Shown here: in pieces, positions 40,409 to 48,948 of the stretch
How the letters are laid out: every line of letters starts with the position of its first letter
Numbering within the stretch: the first letter of the stretch is position 1
Assembly: GCF_014652715.1 (NCBI RefSeq)
Contig: NZ_BMZI01000006.1
Location: forward strand, 219,082 to 283,081
Direction of reading: 5' to 3'
Origin: Salinicola rhizosphaerae
GTDB taxonomy: Bacteria; Pseudomonadota; Gammaproteobacteria; Pseudomonadales; Halomonadaceae
Length of the DNA stretch: 64,000 nt
Translations under genes and position numbers: made by a program
Notes under the pieces: model-generated
Database searches by the model: none
What the model was told of the DNA's origin: nothing
Seen by the model: the letters and a program-made list of their open reading frames with translations, nothing else

Positions 40409-40879
40409 TCACGCCTTCGAGGCGGTCACCGGCAGCGTCACACTCTGAATCGGTAGCTGCACCGGCAGCTTGATCGGGCTCGACTGCGCCAGGTGAGCCA
40501 ACGTCACGCCATCTAGCAGCGTCCGGATCGCCTGCGATACGCGCTGCCAGTTGTCAGCCACGCCACAGGTCTCGAACAGCTCGCAATCCCCGTCGGCATG
40601 ACTGCACTCGGTCATGCCGATCGGCCCTTCGATCGCAGCGATGATGTCGCTCGCCGTAATCTCCCCCGGTGGACGCGAGAGCACGTAGCCGCCATGCGAC
40701 CCACGGCGAGACTCCAGAAGCCCGTTCTTGGCGAGCATTTTGAGCGTCTTGCCGACCGTCGGTAGAGGTAGCTTTACCTGCGTTGCCAGCTCGGCCGCCG
40801 TGTGGGAATCACTAGGACTGCGCGCGATCTGCGCCATGATCACTGCCGCATAATCCGTCAGTTTCGATAGCTTCAGCAC
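40409..40879 (-). CDS. SUF-system Rrf2-family Fe-S regulator
   Basis: 156 residues from a GTG preceded by GGGGAGA. Winged helix at the N-terminus (LSKLTDYAAVIMAQIA, LPLPTVGKTLKMLAKNGLLESRRGSHGGYVL), then three cysteines (ECSHADGDCELFETC), which would ligate an Fe-S cluster. This is the SUF-specific Rrf2 regulator, an IscR paralogue that senses cluster supply. It leads the operon and has a palindrome in its own promoter, so it is probably autoregulated. Confidence 0.93.
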   Translation of the reverse strand: MLKLSKLTDYAAVIMAQIARSPSDSHTAAELATQVKLPLPTVGKTLKMLAKNGLLESRRGSHGGYVLSRPPGEITASDIIAAIEGPIGMTECSHADGDCELFETCGVADNWQRVSQAIRTLLDGVTLAHLAQSSPIKLPVQLPIQSVTLPVTASKA

Positions 40880-40916
40880 GTCGTGGCGATCTCCCCAGCT
40901 CGATCACTGTGATATA

Positions 40917-40931
40917 GGACCATTTTAGTCC
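40917..40931 (-). promoter_or_regulatory. Palindromic operator in the SUF regulator promoter
   Basis: GGAC(C)ATTTTA(G)TCC forms a 15-bp dyad GGACY..RGTCC, resembling the GACT/AGTC half-sites of IscR type 1 sites. On the minus strand it is followed directly by TATATC (about 40910-40915), a possible -10 box, 30 bp before the GTG. A bound Rrf2 protein would block this promoter. Confidence 0.6.
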
Positions 40932-41640
40932 TCTTTGCCGACGATTTGAACCGATACCGAAGACGGCCGAAGGCGATTCATGCCAGCTTCTTCTCGGCCG
41001 CCCTGCTAGTCACTCGCGAATCGGCGGAAAACGCTACCAGAGTCGAGGAAACGGGGTGAAATGTAACAGACGTAAACAACAACCACTCTCAAAGAGCCCT
41101 TTGTTATCCTGAAACAGTGCAAAATTCAAAAGGTCACAAAAAAGAACATTTAGAAAAACAGACTTCCTAAAAACACTATTCAATTACTTTTTGTTTCACA
41201 AGCCCGGTTTTTATGTCTTTTTTGCGTCGCCGGCTGGCGACATTAGACGTCTGTCTCAGAAGACCATGAGTGCAATGGAAGCGCAGGAAAACGCGTTTCC
41301 TCTTATATCAGATATTACCGAATTGGACCCTTGTAAGTTTTCTACCTAACGTTATCTCGCCATTTCGGGAACGCTGTTTGTCATCGGCTGTAAAGCCAAA
41401 AAATGAAGGCAAACCCAGTATAATCATATACTTACAACCCTAATTGAAGTTAAGTCTTTGATTTTCGGTTCTAAGCGTAACGATTACCGATCCAGGGGCG
41501 GCGTCCTTATCGATAAGGAAGGAATAGCCCTCAGCGTCCGGAATGATTGCCAGTGAGTCGGCACATTGAACGTCCCGCACTCGGCAAGCGCCCGACACTT
41601 CGGGACGGGTAACGACACGAAACCAGCAAGGAGAGCCATC
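40932..41640 (+). promoter_or_regulatory. Long AT-rich leader upstream of the exopolysaccharide operon
   Basis: About 700 bp without a gene, clearly AT-rich from 41050 to 41480. A perfect TATAAT lies at 41419-41424 without a good -35 box. CTGTTTGTC at 41374-41382 is one base from the CCGTTTGTC type AlgR box of Pseudomonas algD. A short hairpin GTCGCC-GGCT-GGCGAC lies at about 41227. Long, protein-rich leaders are typical of algD-type promoters. Individual sites are only suggestive. Confidence 0.5.
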
Positions 41641-43053
41641 ATGCGGATTACCATTTTCGGAACAGGGTACGTCGGACTAGTCACCGGCACCTGCCTGGCG
41701 GACGCCGGACACGAAGTCATGTGCATGGACGTCGACAGCGCCAAGATCGAAGGACTGAAAAATGGCGTCGTCCCGATCTATGAGCCGGGCCTCGAGACAC
41801 TGGTCAAGCAGAACGTAGCCGAAGAGCGCCTGCTGTTCACGACCGACCCGGCAGAGGCGGTCAGCTTCGGTACATTGCAGTTCATCGCCGTCGGAACACC
41901 ACCGGACGAAGATGGCAGCGCCGATCTCAAGTATGTCCTGAGCGTCGCCGACACGATTGCCGAGCACATGCAGGAGTACAAGCTGGTCATCGACAAGTCT
42001 ACTGTACCTGTCGGCACAGCTGATCGCGTCAGCGCAGCAATCGCTGAACGGCTCGAGGCGCGCGACGTGAATATCGATTACGACGTCTGCTCCAACCCGG
42101 AGTTCCTGAAGGAAGGCTCTGCCGTGGAGGACTTCTCCCAGGGCGCGCGTATCGTCATCGGCTGCGACTCTCCCCGCGTCGAACCGCTGATGCGCGAGTG
42201 CTACGCGCCTTATAACCGGCGCCAGGAGAAGCTGATGTTCATGGACATCCGGAGCGCCGAACTGACCAAGTACGCGGCCAACGCGATGCTGGCGACCAAG
42301 ATCAGCTTCATGAACGAGGTCTCCAATCTGGCCGAGCGCCTGGGTGCGGATGTCGAGAACGTGCGCCGCGGCATCGGCAGCGATCCGCGCATCGGCTACA
42401 GCTTCATCTATCCCGGCTGCGGTTACGGCGGCTCCTGCTTTCCGAAGGATGTTCAGGCCCTGGCGCGCACTGCCAACGACGTCAATTACGACGCAGCCCT
42501 GCTCAACGCTGTGGAGGCCGTCAACGATCGCCAGAAGGCGAGTCTTTTCACCAAGCTTTCCCAAGCGCTCGACGGCGACCTGCAGGGCAAGACGATCGCG
42601 GTCTGGGGGCTGGCATTCAAACCCAACACCGACGACATGCGCGAAGCGCCGAGCCGTGCGCTGATGGAAGCGGTCTGGGCGGCGGGTGGCAAGGTCAAGG
42701 CCTACGATCCGGAAGCGATGGCGGAGTGCCGCCGCATCTATGGCGAGCGTGATGATCTCGAGCTGACGAAGCGTCGTGACGAGACCCTCGAGGGCGCCGA
42801 CGCCCTGGTGATCTGCACCGAGTGGAAAGCGTTCCGCACCGTCGACTTCCGTCGTCTACGCGAGCAGCTGACCACGCCGGCAATCATCGATGGCCGCAAC
42901 CTGTTCAACCCGGAAACGGTGCGCGCTGCGGGTCTGCTCTACTTCGCCGTGGGTCGGGCCGACTCCTTACAAGTGCCGCTCTCTGCGAAGGATGCCACGC
43001 AGAACATCCTGCCTGCCGAGCGCGGCGGCCCCAGCGTCGCCTACACGCTCTAG
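41641..43053 (+). CDS. ugd: UDP-glucose 6-dehydrogenase
   Basis: 470 residues from an ATG preceded by AAGGAGAG. The Rossmann motif [11 protein letters not shown] opens the protein, the catalytic cysteine is C266 in [12 protein letters not shown], and the UDP-binding domain follows. It matches UDP-glucose dehydrogenases ([37 protein letters not shown]) and not AlgD-type GDP-mannose dehydrogenases, although it holds the algD position before an Alg8-like gene. It converts UDP-glucose to UDP-glucuronate with 2 NAD+. It is the first gene of the polysaccharide operon, so UDP-glucuronate is the expected precursor. The C-terminus is slightly longer than usual. Confidence 0.93.
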   Translation: MRITIFGTGYVGLVTGTCLADAGHEVMCMDVDSAKIEGLKNGVVPIYEPGLETLVKQNVAEERLLFTTDPAEAVSFGTLQFIAVGTPPDEDGSADLKYVLSVADTIAEHMQEYKLVIDKSTVPVGTADRVSAAIAERLEARDVNIDYDVCSNPEFLKEGSAVEDFSQGARIVIGCDSPRVEPLMRECYAPYNRRQEKLMFMDIRSAELTKYAANAMLATKISFMNEVSNLAERLGADVENVRRGIGSDPRIGYSFIYPGCGYGGSCFPKDVQALARTANDVNYDAALLNAVEAVNDRQKASLFTKLSQALDGDLQGKTIAVWGLAFKPNTDDMREAPSRALMEAVWAAGGKVKAYDPEAMAECRRIYGERDDLELTKRRDETLEGADALVICTEWKAFRTVDFRRLREQLTTPAIIDGRNLFNPETVRAAGLLYFAVGRADSLQVPLSAKDATQNILPAERGGPSVAYTL

Positions 43054-43205
43054 GCCACCTCTTGCCGACGGCACGGCTCGTGCCGTCGGTGTTCCCCGGA
43101 GGTATCTAACGCTGGCGCCCAGGCGCCGGCCAAGGAGACTCACGTCTCCAAAAAAGGGATCTGCGTTCACGACAACGCCAAGGGACTGTTTTCAAGGACC
43201 ATTTG

Positions 43206-45167
43206 ATGAGCCCGATCAACTACACCCAAGCCAGACCGAGCAAGGCGTCGCTTGCGACCGAAATCAGCGTCATGCTGCTGATCGTCGCGCTGGTCGTGCT
43301 GCTGGTCTCGCATCTGCCCGGTGAGGTCTTCCACCCCGGCTCGAAGAGCTTCATCTTCGCCGTCGGCCTGATCGGTGCGTGGCGCTACTCCTGGTGGTTC
43401 GTCCAAGCGCTGCGCTCGGTCTGGTACAACCGACGCATGTTTCCGCGCCTGCGCGCCGAAGCGGATGAAGCGGCCGCGACGCAGTCGCCTGATGCGCTCT
43501 ACATACTCTGCACCTCCTTTCGGATCGAAACCGAAGTCACGTTTGCGGTCTACGATGCCTTGATCCGAGACGCTGCCGATTACGGCGTGCCGACGACGAT
43601 CTTCGCCGCCATCGCCGACCGTAGCGACGTCGACATCATCGATCAGGTGATGGACGAACATGGCTGGCCGCAGAACATCTCCGTGCGTTACATGTTCCAG
43701 AAAGGCGATGGCAAGCGTTCGGCGATGGCCGAAGTGCTACGCGCCATTTCACGCTGCATGCCGACAGAAAAGTCGCTGCTGGTCAGCATGGACGGTGACA
43801 TTCGCATCGAGCCCGGCACGCTGGAACGCTCGCTCTCGTTCTTCCTCGCGCGAGGCGATCTCGGCGCCATCACCACCAACAACAACGCGGTGGTGATCGG
43901 TAACGACGCGACCAAGGAGTGGTACGACCTGCGCTACGCCCAGCGCCATCTGGTGATGAGTTCGACTTCCGTGTCCGAGCGCCTGCTGGTGCTGACCGGC
44001 CGCTACAGCGCCTTTCGTGCCGACCTGGCCACAGAGCCGGAGTTCATCGAACTGGTCGAGAACGATCACGTCGATCACTGGCGCTTCGGCAACTTCAAGT
44101 TTCTCTCCGGCGACGACAAGTCGACCTGGTTCTGGCTGCTCAAGCACCGCTGGAAGATGCTCTACATCCCCGACGTCTACGTCACCGGGTTCGAGGAGCT
44201 GCCGGATCGCCACCGCTTCTTCAAGTCCTCGCTGGACCTGATGCGCCGCTGGTTCGGCAACATGCTGCGAACCAACGGCCGCGCCATTGCGCTAGGCCCG
44301 CGCCGGATCGGTCTGTTCACCTGGTGGAGCCTGGTCGACCAGCGGCTGTCGATGTGGACGACGCTCATCGGCCCGACCATCGCCGTACTGCTGACGCTGT
44401 TCGTGCGCCCGTCGTTCATCTTCGCCTACCTCCTCTGGATTCTGATGACCCGCGGCGTCACCAGCCTGGTACTCGCCTGGCAGCGTGGCCGCTGGAGCGC
44501 GCTGTGGGTGCCGATGCTCTATTACAACCAGCTGAGCGGGGCGATTCTCAAGACCTACGTCAGCTTTCGCTTCAACCGTCAGAAATGGTCGCGCCAGGGC
44601 ATTTCCGCGGGTGAGCCGGACGATCCGCGCGCCGCGAGACGTCAGCGCATGGGCGGCCATCTGATCCACGCGCTCTACTTTGGCGCTCTGATCTTTGTGC
44701 TCGCCGTGGTCGGTGGCGTCATGGCGCCGGCGGATCGACTTTCGATCGCGGCCATGACCGGTGAAGAACCCGAGCCTGCCGATGGCACAAGTCAAGGCGA
44801 CAGTTACTGGCTTGCACTGACGCTTGCCGATGCCCCCAGCGGCGGTCGAGTCCAGCTGCCGGCTGGGCGCTATCACCTCGATAGCAGCTTCAATGCACGT
44901 GTTGCCACACTCGACAAGGTTCGCGGCGCCAGCATTCACGGTTATGGCGATTCGGCGCAGCCGACCGCGCTCGCGGTCGATCCTGGTCTGGCGACGCAGA
45001 TCGAGTCTAACGGCCAGTCGCTCGCTGCCGTCGGCAGCTTCGACTGCGATAGTGCCAGCCCATGCCAGTTGACCGTCGATGGCCACGAACTGCAGCTACT
45101 CGATCTCACGGTCGCACTCGCTACCCCTCGCAAGGAAGACACCCAGCTGGCACAGAACAGCCAGTGA
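43206..45167 (+). CDS. Alg8-like membrane glycosyltransferase with C-terminal periplasmic extension
   Basis: 653 residues; Alg8 has about 494. Two N-terminal helices with GAWRYSWW lead into a GT2 domain: DGD at 196-198, GAITTNN, TGRYSAFRADL, ENDHVDHWRFGNFKFLSGDDKSTWFWL (285-311), and the DQRLSMW acceptor motif (378-384), all as in Alg8. Further helices follow at about 386-425 and 486-508. Residues about 510-653 are extra: GGRVQLPAGRYHLD and GASIHGYGD look like the first turns of a pectate-lyase/AlgG-type beta helix. It would polymerise the sugar from the nucleotide donor at the inner membrane. AAGGA precedes the ATG. Confidence 0.88.
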   Translation: MSPINYTQARPSKASLATEISVMLLIVALVVLLVSHLPGEVFHPGSKSFIFAVGLIGAWRYSWWFVQALRSVWYNRRMFPRLRAEADEAAATQSPDALYILCTSFRIETEVTFAVYDALIRDAADYGVPTTIFAAIADRSDVDIIDQVMDEHGWPQNISVRYMFQKGDGKRSAMAEVLRAISRCMPTEKSLLVSMDGDIRIEPGTLERSLSFFLARGDLGAITTNNNAVVIGNDATKEWYDLRYAQRHLVMSSTSVSERLLVLTGRYSAFRADLATEPEFIELVENDHVDHWRFGNFKFLSGDDKSTWFWLLKHRWKMLYIPDVYVTGFEELPDRHRFFKSSLDLMRRWFGNMLRTNGRAIALGPRRIGLFTWWSLVDQRLSMWTTLIGPTIAVLLTLFVRPSFIFAYLLWILMTRGVTSLVLAWQRGRWSALWVPMLYYNQLSGAILKTYVSFRFNRQKWSRQGISAGEPDDPRAARRQRMGGHLIHALYFGALIFVLAVVGGVMAPADRLSIAAMTGEEPEPADGTSQGDSYWLALTLADAPSGGRVQLPAGRYHLDSSFNARVATLDKVRGASIHGYGDSAQPTALAVDPGLATQIESNGQSLAAVGSFDCDSASPCQLTVDGHELQLLDLTVALATPRKEDTQLAQNSQ

Positions 45168-45193
45168 GTCAGGGACAAACAAGGAGACCCATC

Positions 45194-46663
45194 ATGTCAG
45201 ATCACGACCGTCCGTCACACGATAGCTTTGATGACCACCGCGGCGCCGACCAGCTCCGTCACGAACGCCGTGACGAGCGACACTATGTCCGCGTGGAAAT
45301 GCCCTTCAACGTTCGGCTTGGCGACGACCGAGTCGCCAAGGGCCACGACCTATCGATGGGTGGCTTTTCGGCCTACACCTCGATGCAGTTCGAGCCGGGT
45401 CGCGAAATTCCCGTTGCTCTGATGCTCGACGCAAGCGACGTGGAGATGAGCCTTTCTGCGCGCGCTCGACCGCTGCGCGAAGTCGGAGACGGCCGACATC
45501 AGCGAATGGCCTTCGAATTCACCGACCTGCAGCCACGGCAACGCGAAATCCTGCGCCGCGTCATCCGCGCTCAGATGAGCGGTCGGCATGTCAGCCTCGA
45601 GGGGCTGGTGGAAAGTCATGATGCGCAGACCCCGCGCAAACGCCAGGGCAACACGGCCAAGCCGGCCACGAAGCCGAAACGTCGCGTGCCGCTGTTCCGC
45701 TACACCGCCCTGTTGCTGGCTGCGGGCGTGCTGATCGCCGTCGTCGGCGCCACGGTCTACCGCAATGTGTTCTTGATCGAGCCCAACTTCGCGGCCGTGA
45801 CCGCGCCGCGCACGGATATCATGGCCCCGGGCGCCGGACAGCTCAAAGACCTCCAACTCAAGGCCGGCGACAAGGTCAAGCGCGACCAGCCGCTGATTCA
45901 GGTCAATGATGCGGAGCTGCAGAACAATCTGCTTTTGGCTGAAGCCTCTTTCGACTACAACAAGCGGTTGATCGATAACCTGCAGAAGAGCATCGACGAC
46001 TCGGGCAGCAACAAGGTTAGTGTGGCCACTTCTTCCAACCCCTCGAAGGGCGAGATGGGTTACGAAACGCTCTCACCGGAAATTGCCAAAACCCGAGTCG
46101 AGCAATTTCAGACCGCGCGCGACTACGAAAGCTCACGGATCGATGCCTACAAGTCGCGCGTCGCCGCCAACACGATCTATAGCCCCTGTAACTGCGAAGT
46201 GGCCTGGGCACTCAGCGCCGCCGGTGGTACCTACGTTAATCAGGGCGACCGTGTCATGACGCTGGTAAGCACTGAAAATAACGACGTCATGGTCGAAGCA
46301 CTGGTGCACATGAGCGACATCGGCCAGATCGATAATCACCAGAAAGCCTATATTTCCCTACCCAACGCGTCGGAGCCCATTCCCGCACGCGTGCGCAGCG
46401 TCGCCCTGGATGTCGAGCGTCAACCGCGTGCCGGTTTCCCGGATTGGGTTCGTCAGCAGCAGAACGTTGCCAGCGTGCTGCTGGTGCCTGAAAAGCCGCT
46501 GCCGGCAGGTGCCGTTGGCACACCGGTCGATGTCCGTTTCACCGAAGCGCCGATGCTCGACACCGCCGCAGAGTGGACCTATCAAGCCGGACGCGCCGTC
46601 TATCAGGGCGTTCAATCGCTTTGGGGCAGCGCGTCGGACAAGCTGCAGAGCGCCATGAACTGA
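45194..46663 (+). CDS. Alg44-like copolymerase: PilZ domain plus HlyD-type periplasmic part
   Basis: 489 residues from an ATG with AAGGAGACC. A cytoplasmic PilZ domain (about 22-130) has both cyclic-di-GMP motifs, RHYVR (29-33) and DLSMGG (52-57). One membrane helix follows (about 169-191), then a periplasmic membrane-fusion domain: biotinyl-lipoyl half-motifs MAPGAGQLKDLQLKAGDKV and IYSPCNCEVAWAL, with a coiled segment between. This is the Alg44 architecture, in which cyclic-di-GMP activates Alg8. Conserved arginines suggest that polymerisation here also depends on cyclic-di-GMP. It follows the polymerase by 26 bp. Confidence 0.9.
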   Translation: MSDHDRPSHDSFDDHRGADQLRHERRDERHYVRVEMPFNVRLGDDRVAKGHDLSMGGFSAYTSMQFEPGREIPVALMLDASDVEMSLSARARPLREVGDGRHQRMAFEFTDLQPRQREILRRVIRAQMSGRHVSLEGLVESHDAQTPRKRQGNTAKPATKPKRRVPLFRYTALLLAAGVLIAVVGATVYRNVFLIEPNFAAVTAPRTDIMAPGAGQLKDLQLKAGDKVKRDQPLIQVNDAELQNNLLLAEASFDYNKRLIDNLQKSIDDSGSNKVSVATSSNPSKGEMGYETLSPEIAKTRVEQFQTARDYESSRIDAYKSRVAANTIYSPCNCEVAWALSAAGGTYVNQGDRVMTLVSTENNDVMVEALVHMSDIGQIDNHQKAYISLPNASEPIPARVRSVALDVERQPRAGFPDWVRQQQNVASVLLVPEKPLPAGAVGTPVDVRFTEAPMLDTAAEWTYQAGRAVYQGVQSLWGSASDKLQSAMN

Positions 46664-46735
46664 GCGCTCGCCACTCGCATCAAGCTATGAATTCAGTCAC
46701 GACCGTGAACGATGGCATCTGCCAAGGAGACGATC

Positions 46736-47626
46736 ATGAATCGTAATGACTCGACAGCGATCCGCCGGCCCCTGGCCGCGCTGATTGCAGCGGTGTCCAC
46801 CGTCGCCACTTTCGCCGTTAGCGCACTCCCCGCCCAGGCGGATGACAACGACTTGAGCCGGCCGCAGGTCAGCGCCTGCGATAGCCGCTACACAACAGTG
46901 AAGACGATGGACATAGGTACCGCACCGGACATGAAGCAATGGGTCAAGCAGACCCTCGGCGCAGAGCGTCGCTGGGGAGAGCAGAATCTGAGCGTTACCG
47001 GTCCCAGCGAAAGCGGAACTGGCTCGCCCGTGTTGCGTGTGCGCTACCCCGAGGGCACCTCTTCGCCGAGCGATACCGAAGAGGGTGGCGCTGGCTTCGT
47101 CATGCCGGTGCCGGCACTGCGGCAGGCCAATAGCGCCTGCCTGCGCTATCGCGTGCGCTTCGAGCCCAACTTCGATTTCGTCAAAGGCGGCAAGCTGCCG
47201 GGGCTCTATGGCGGAGACGGCCCGACCGGCGGCGACGAGGTGACCGGAACAAACGGCTTTTCCATGCGGTTCATGTGGCGTAAGCAGGGTCAGGGCGAAC
47301 TTTATGAATATGTCGTCAACAAGGACTCCGATTACGGCGAGTCCGTCGGCCGCGGCAAGTGGCGTTTCACGCCCGGCCAGTGGGTGACGGTCGAAGAGGA
47401 GATCGTCCTCAACGACCCCGACGCAGAAAACGGCGTCGCTCGCGTCTGGATCGACGGGCAACCGATTTTCGAGCAGCAGGGCATCGTCTATCGCACCACG
47501 GACGACGTGCATATCGACGGTCTGATGTTCTCGACCTTCTTCGGCGGCCACGGCAGTGACTGGCGCACGCCACGCGAACAGAGCGCCGACTTCGCCGACT
47601 TCACGCTGATGGCGCCCAAGGCGTGA
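46736..47626 (+). CDS. Secreted polysaccharide lyase, PL14/PL20-like (glucuronan/alginate lyase fold)
   Basis: 296 residues with a signal peptide ending near ALPAQA. The KGGKLPGLYGG motif (150-160), GFSMRFMWR and the late FSTFFGGHGSDW (265-276) are marks of the beta-jelly-roll lyases of the PL14/PL20 group, which cleave uronate polymers; characterised members act on glucuronan or related glucuronate chains. Lyases in secretion operons usually clear periplasmic polymer. A PL14-type enzyme is not part of standard alginate operons, and supports a glucuronate product. AAGGAGACG precedes the ATG. Exact PL family is not certain by eye. Confidence 0.75.
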   Translation: MNRNDSTAIRRPLAALIAAVSTVATFAVSALPAQADDNDLSRPQVSACDSRYTTVKTMDIGTAPDMKQWVKQTLGAERRWGEQNLSVTGPSESGTGSPVLRVRYPEGTSSPSDTEEGGAGFVMPVPALRQANSACLRYRVRFEPNFDFVKGGKLPGLYGGDGPTGGDEVTGTNGFSMRFMWRKQGQGELYEYVVNKDSDYGESVGRGKWRFTPGQWVTVEEEIVLNDPDAENGVARVWIDGQPIFEQQGIVYRTTDDVHIDGLMFSTFFGGHGSDWRTPREQSADFADFTLMAPKA

Positions 47627-47655
47627 ATCCGCTTTCCGACAAGGAGTCGACTCTC

Positions 47656-48888
47656 ATGAACCGGATGTCATTCGCATCCTTGCGTCTCGGCATGCTCCTG
47701 CTGCTGGGGACCGCCACGCTCGGCGTGGCGCTCTCCGCCCATGCCATGAGCTACGAGAAACGCCAGAAGCTGGACCTTTCCCAATACACGGTGAAAGACC
47801 CAGACGCATCCTTTTTCGACGTCAAATCCCGCATGGCGCTTCTGAAGCGCACCGACAACGACATGCTGGAATACAATCGCGACGCGCTGAAGGAAGGTCC
47901 CAGCTGTCGCCAGGAGCTGGCCAAACCGCCGCTGGATAGCGTTATCCGCATTCCCGGCTACTATCCGCAACCCAAGGCGTGGGAACTCGCCTCGCAGCCA
48001 CTCTTCGACTTCGAGGATACCGTGTCCCACCTGGCTGGGTCCTACGTGGCCTCCGGTGACGACTACTACGCCGACTGCCTGGTGCAGTTCCTCGACAAGT
48101 GGGCCACGCACGACGCCATCAGCGACTTCTACTACACCCGACGCGAACCACAGGGCTGGTACTCCACGGAGTCGATGATGTTCGCGGCGGCGCTGTCATA
48201 CTCGATCGTCCGCCCGGCCGTGGCTGACAAGCGCCCGGAGGCCATCGAGCGTATCAATCACTGGCTCAACACCCTCGCTCACAAGCACTCGGGGATTCGA
48301 GGTGGCGAGAACAGCTGCTGCAACAACCACTTCTATCGCCGGGCGCTCTATGCCTCGATGATCGGCGTGCTCACCGACGACGATGAGCTGTTCCAGTTCG
48401 GCGTCAGCGCGGTCTACTCGGCATTGAGTGACATGCTGCCGAACGGCGCGCTGCCAAGAGAGATGGAGCGCGGGCGTCGCGCGAGCCACTACCAGAACTA
48501 TGCCCTGCTCTACCTCGTCAACATCATGCAGGTGGCCTATCGCCAAGGCTATGACCTGTTCGAGTTCAAATACGATGGCCACACCATCGACCAGGGCGTC
48601 CAGTTCGCGCTGGATACCTTCGATGATCCGGCCGCGCTTGGCGATCTCGCCACCCACAATCAGTACCGTGGTTTTCTGGATGACGAGCAGTATCTGGCGT
48701 GGATGGAAATCTATCTGAAGCACCATCCGGATCCACGTATTTCCCGCTACGTCAGCAAGAAGCGCCCCATCGACAACCGCAGTGCCGGCGGCTACGTGAC
48801 GCTCTACTTCATGGACCCTGAAGCACAGCAGCACGCCGTTCTCGCGCCGAAGAAGAAAGAGATGGCCGCAACGTTCGAGCCGGACTGA
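47656..48888 (+). CDS. AlgL-like periplasmic lyase (PL5 family)
   Basis: 410 residues with a signal peptide ending near SAHAM. The (alpha/alpha) toroid marks of PL5 are present: the active-site NNH (223-225, in CCNNHFYRRA) and the RRASHYQNYAL segment (about 274-283), equivalent to AlgL's NNH and YHNYA. Two adjacent cysteines before NNH are unusual. In alginate producers AlgL removes polymer stranded in the periplasm; here the substrate may instead be polyglucuronate. AAGGAG precedes the ATG. Confidence 0.82.
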   Translation: MNRMSFASLRLGMLLLLGTATLGVALSAHAMSYEKRQKLDLSQYTVKDPDASFFDVKSRMALLKRTDNDMLEYNRDALKEGPSCRQELAKPPLDSVIRIPGYYPQPKAWELASQPLFDFEDTVSHLAGSYVASGDDYYADCLVQFLDKWATHDAISDFYYTRREPQGWYSTESMMFAAALSYSIVRPAVADKRPEAIERINHWLNTLAHKHSGIRGGENSCCNNHFYRRALYASMIGVLTDDDELFQFGVSAVYSALSDMLPNGALPREMERGRRASHYQNYALLYLVNIMQVAYRQGYDLFEFKYDGHTIDQGVQFALDTFDDPAALGDLATHNQYRGFLDDEQYLAWMEIYLKHHPDPRISRYVSKKRPIDNRSAGGYVTLYFMDPEAQQHAVLAPKKKEMAATFEPD

Positions 48889-48948
48889 GCCCGGCCACAC
48901 GCGCGAGAGTTCTTGCAAGGAAGCGCCATCATTCAAGGAGACAGTGAT

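Noticed and set aside
41641-43053. Naming the first polysaccharide gene algD
   Set aside because: The sequence follows UDP-glucose dehydrogenases ([31 protein letters not shown]) rather than GDP-mannose dehydrogenase.
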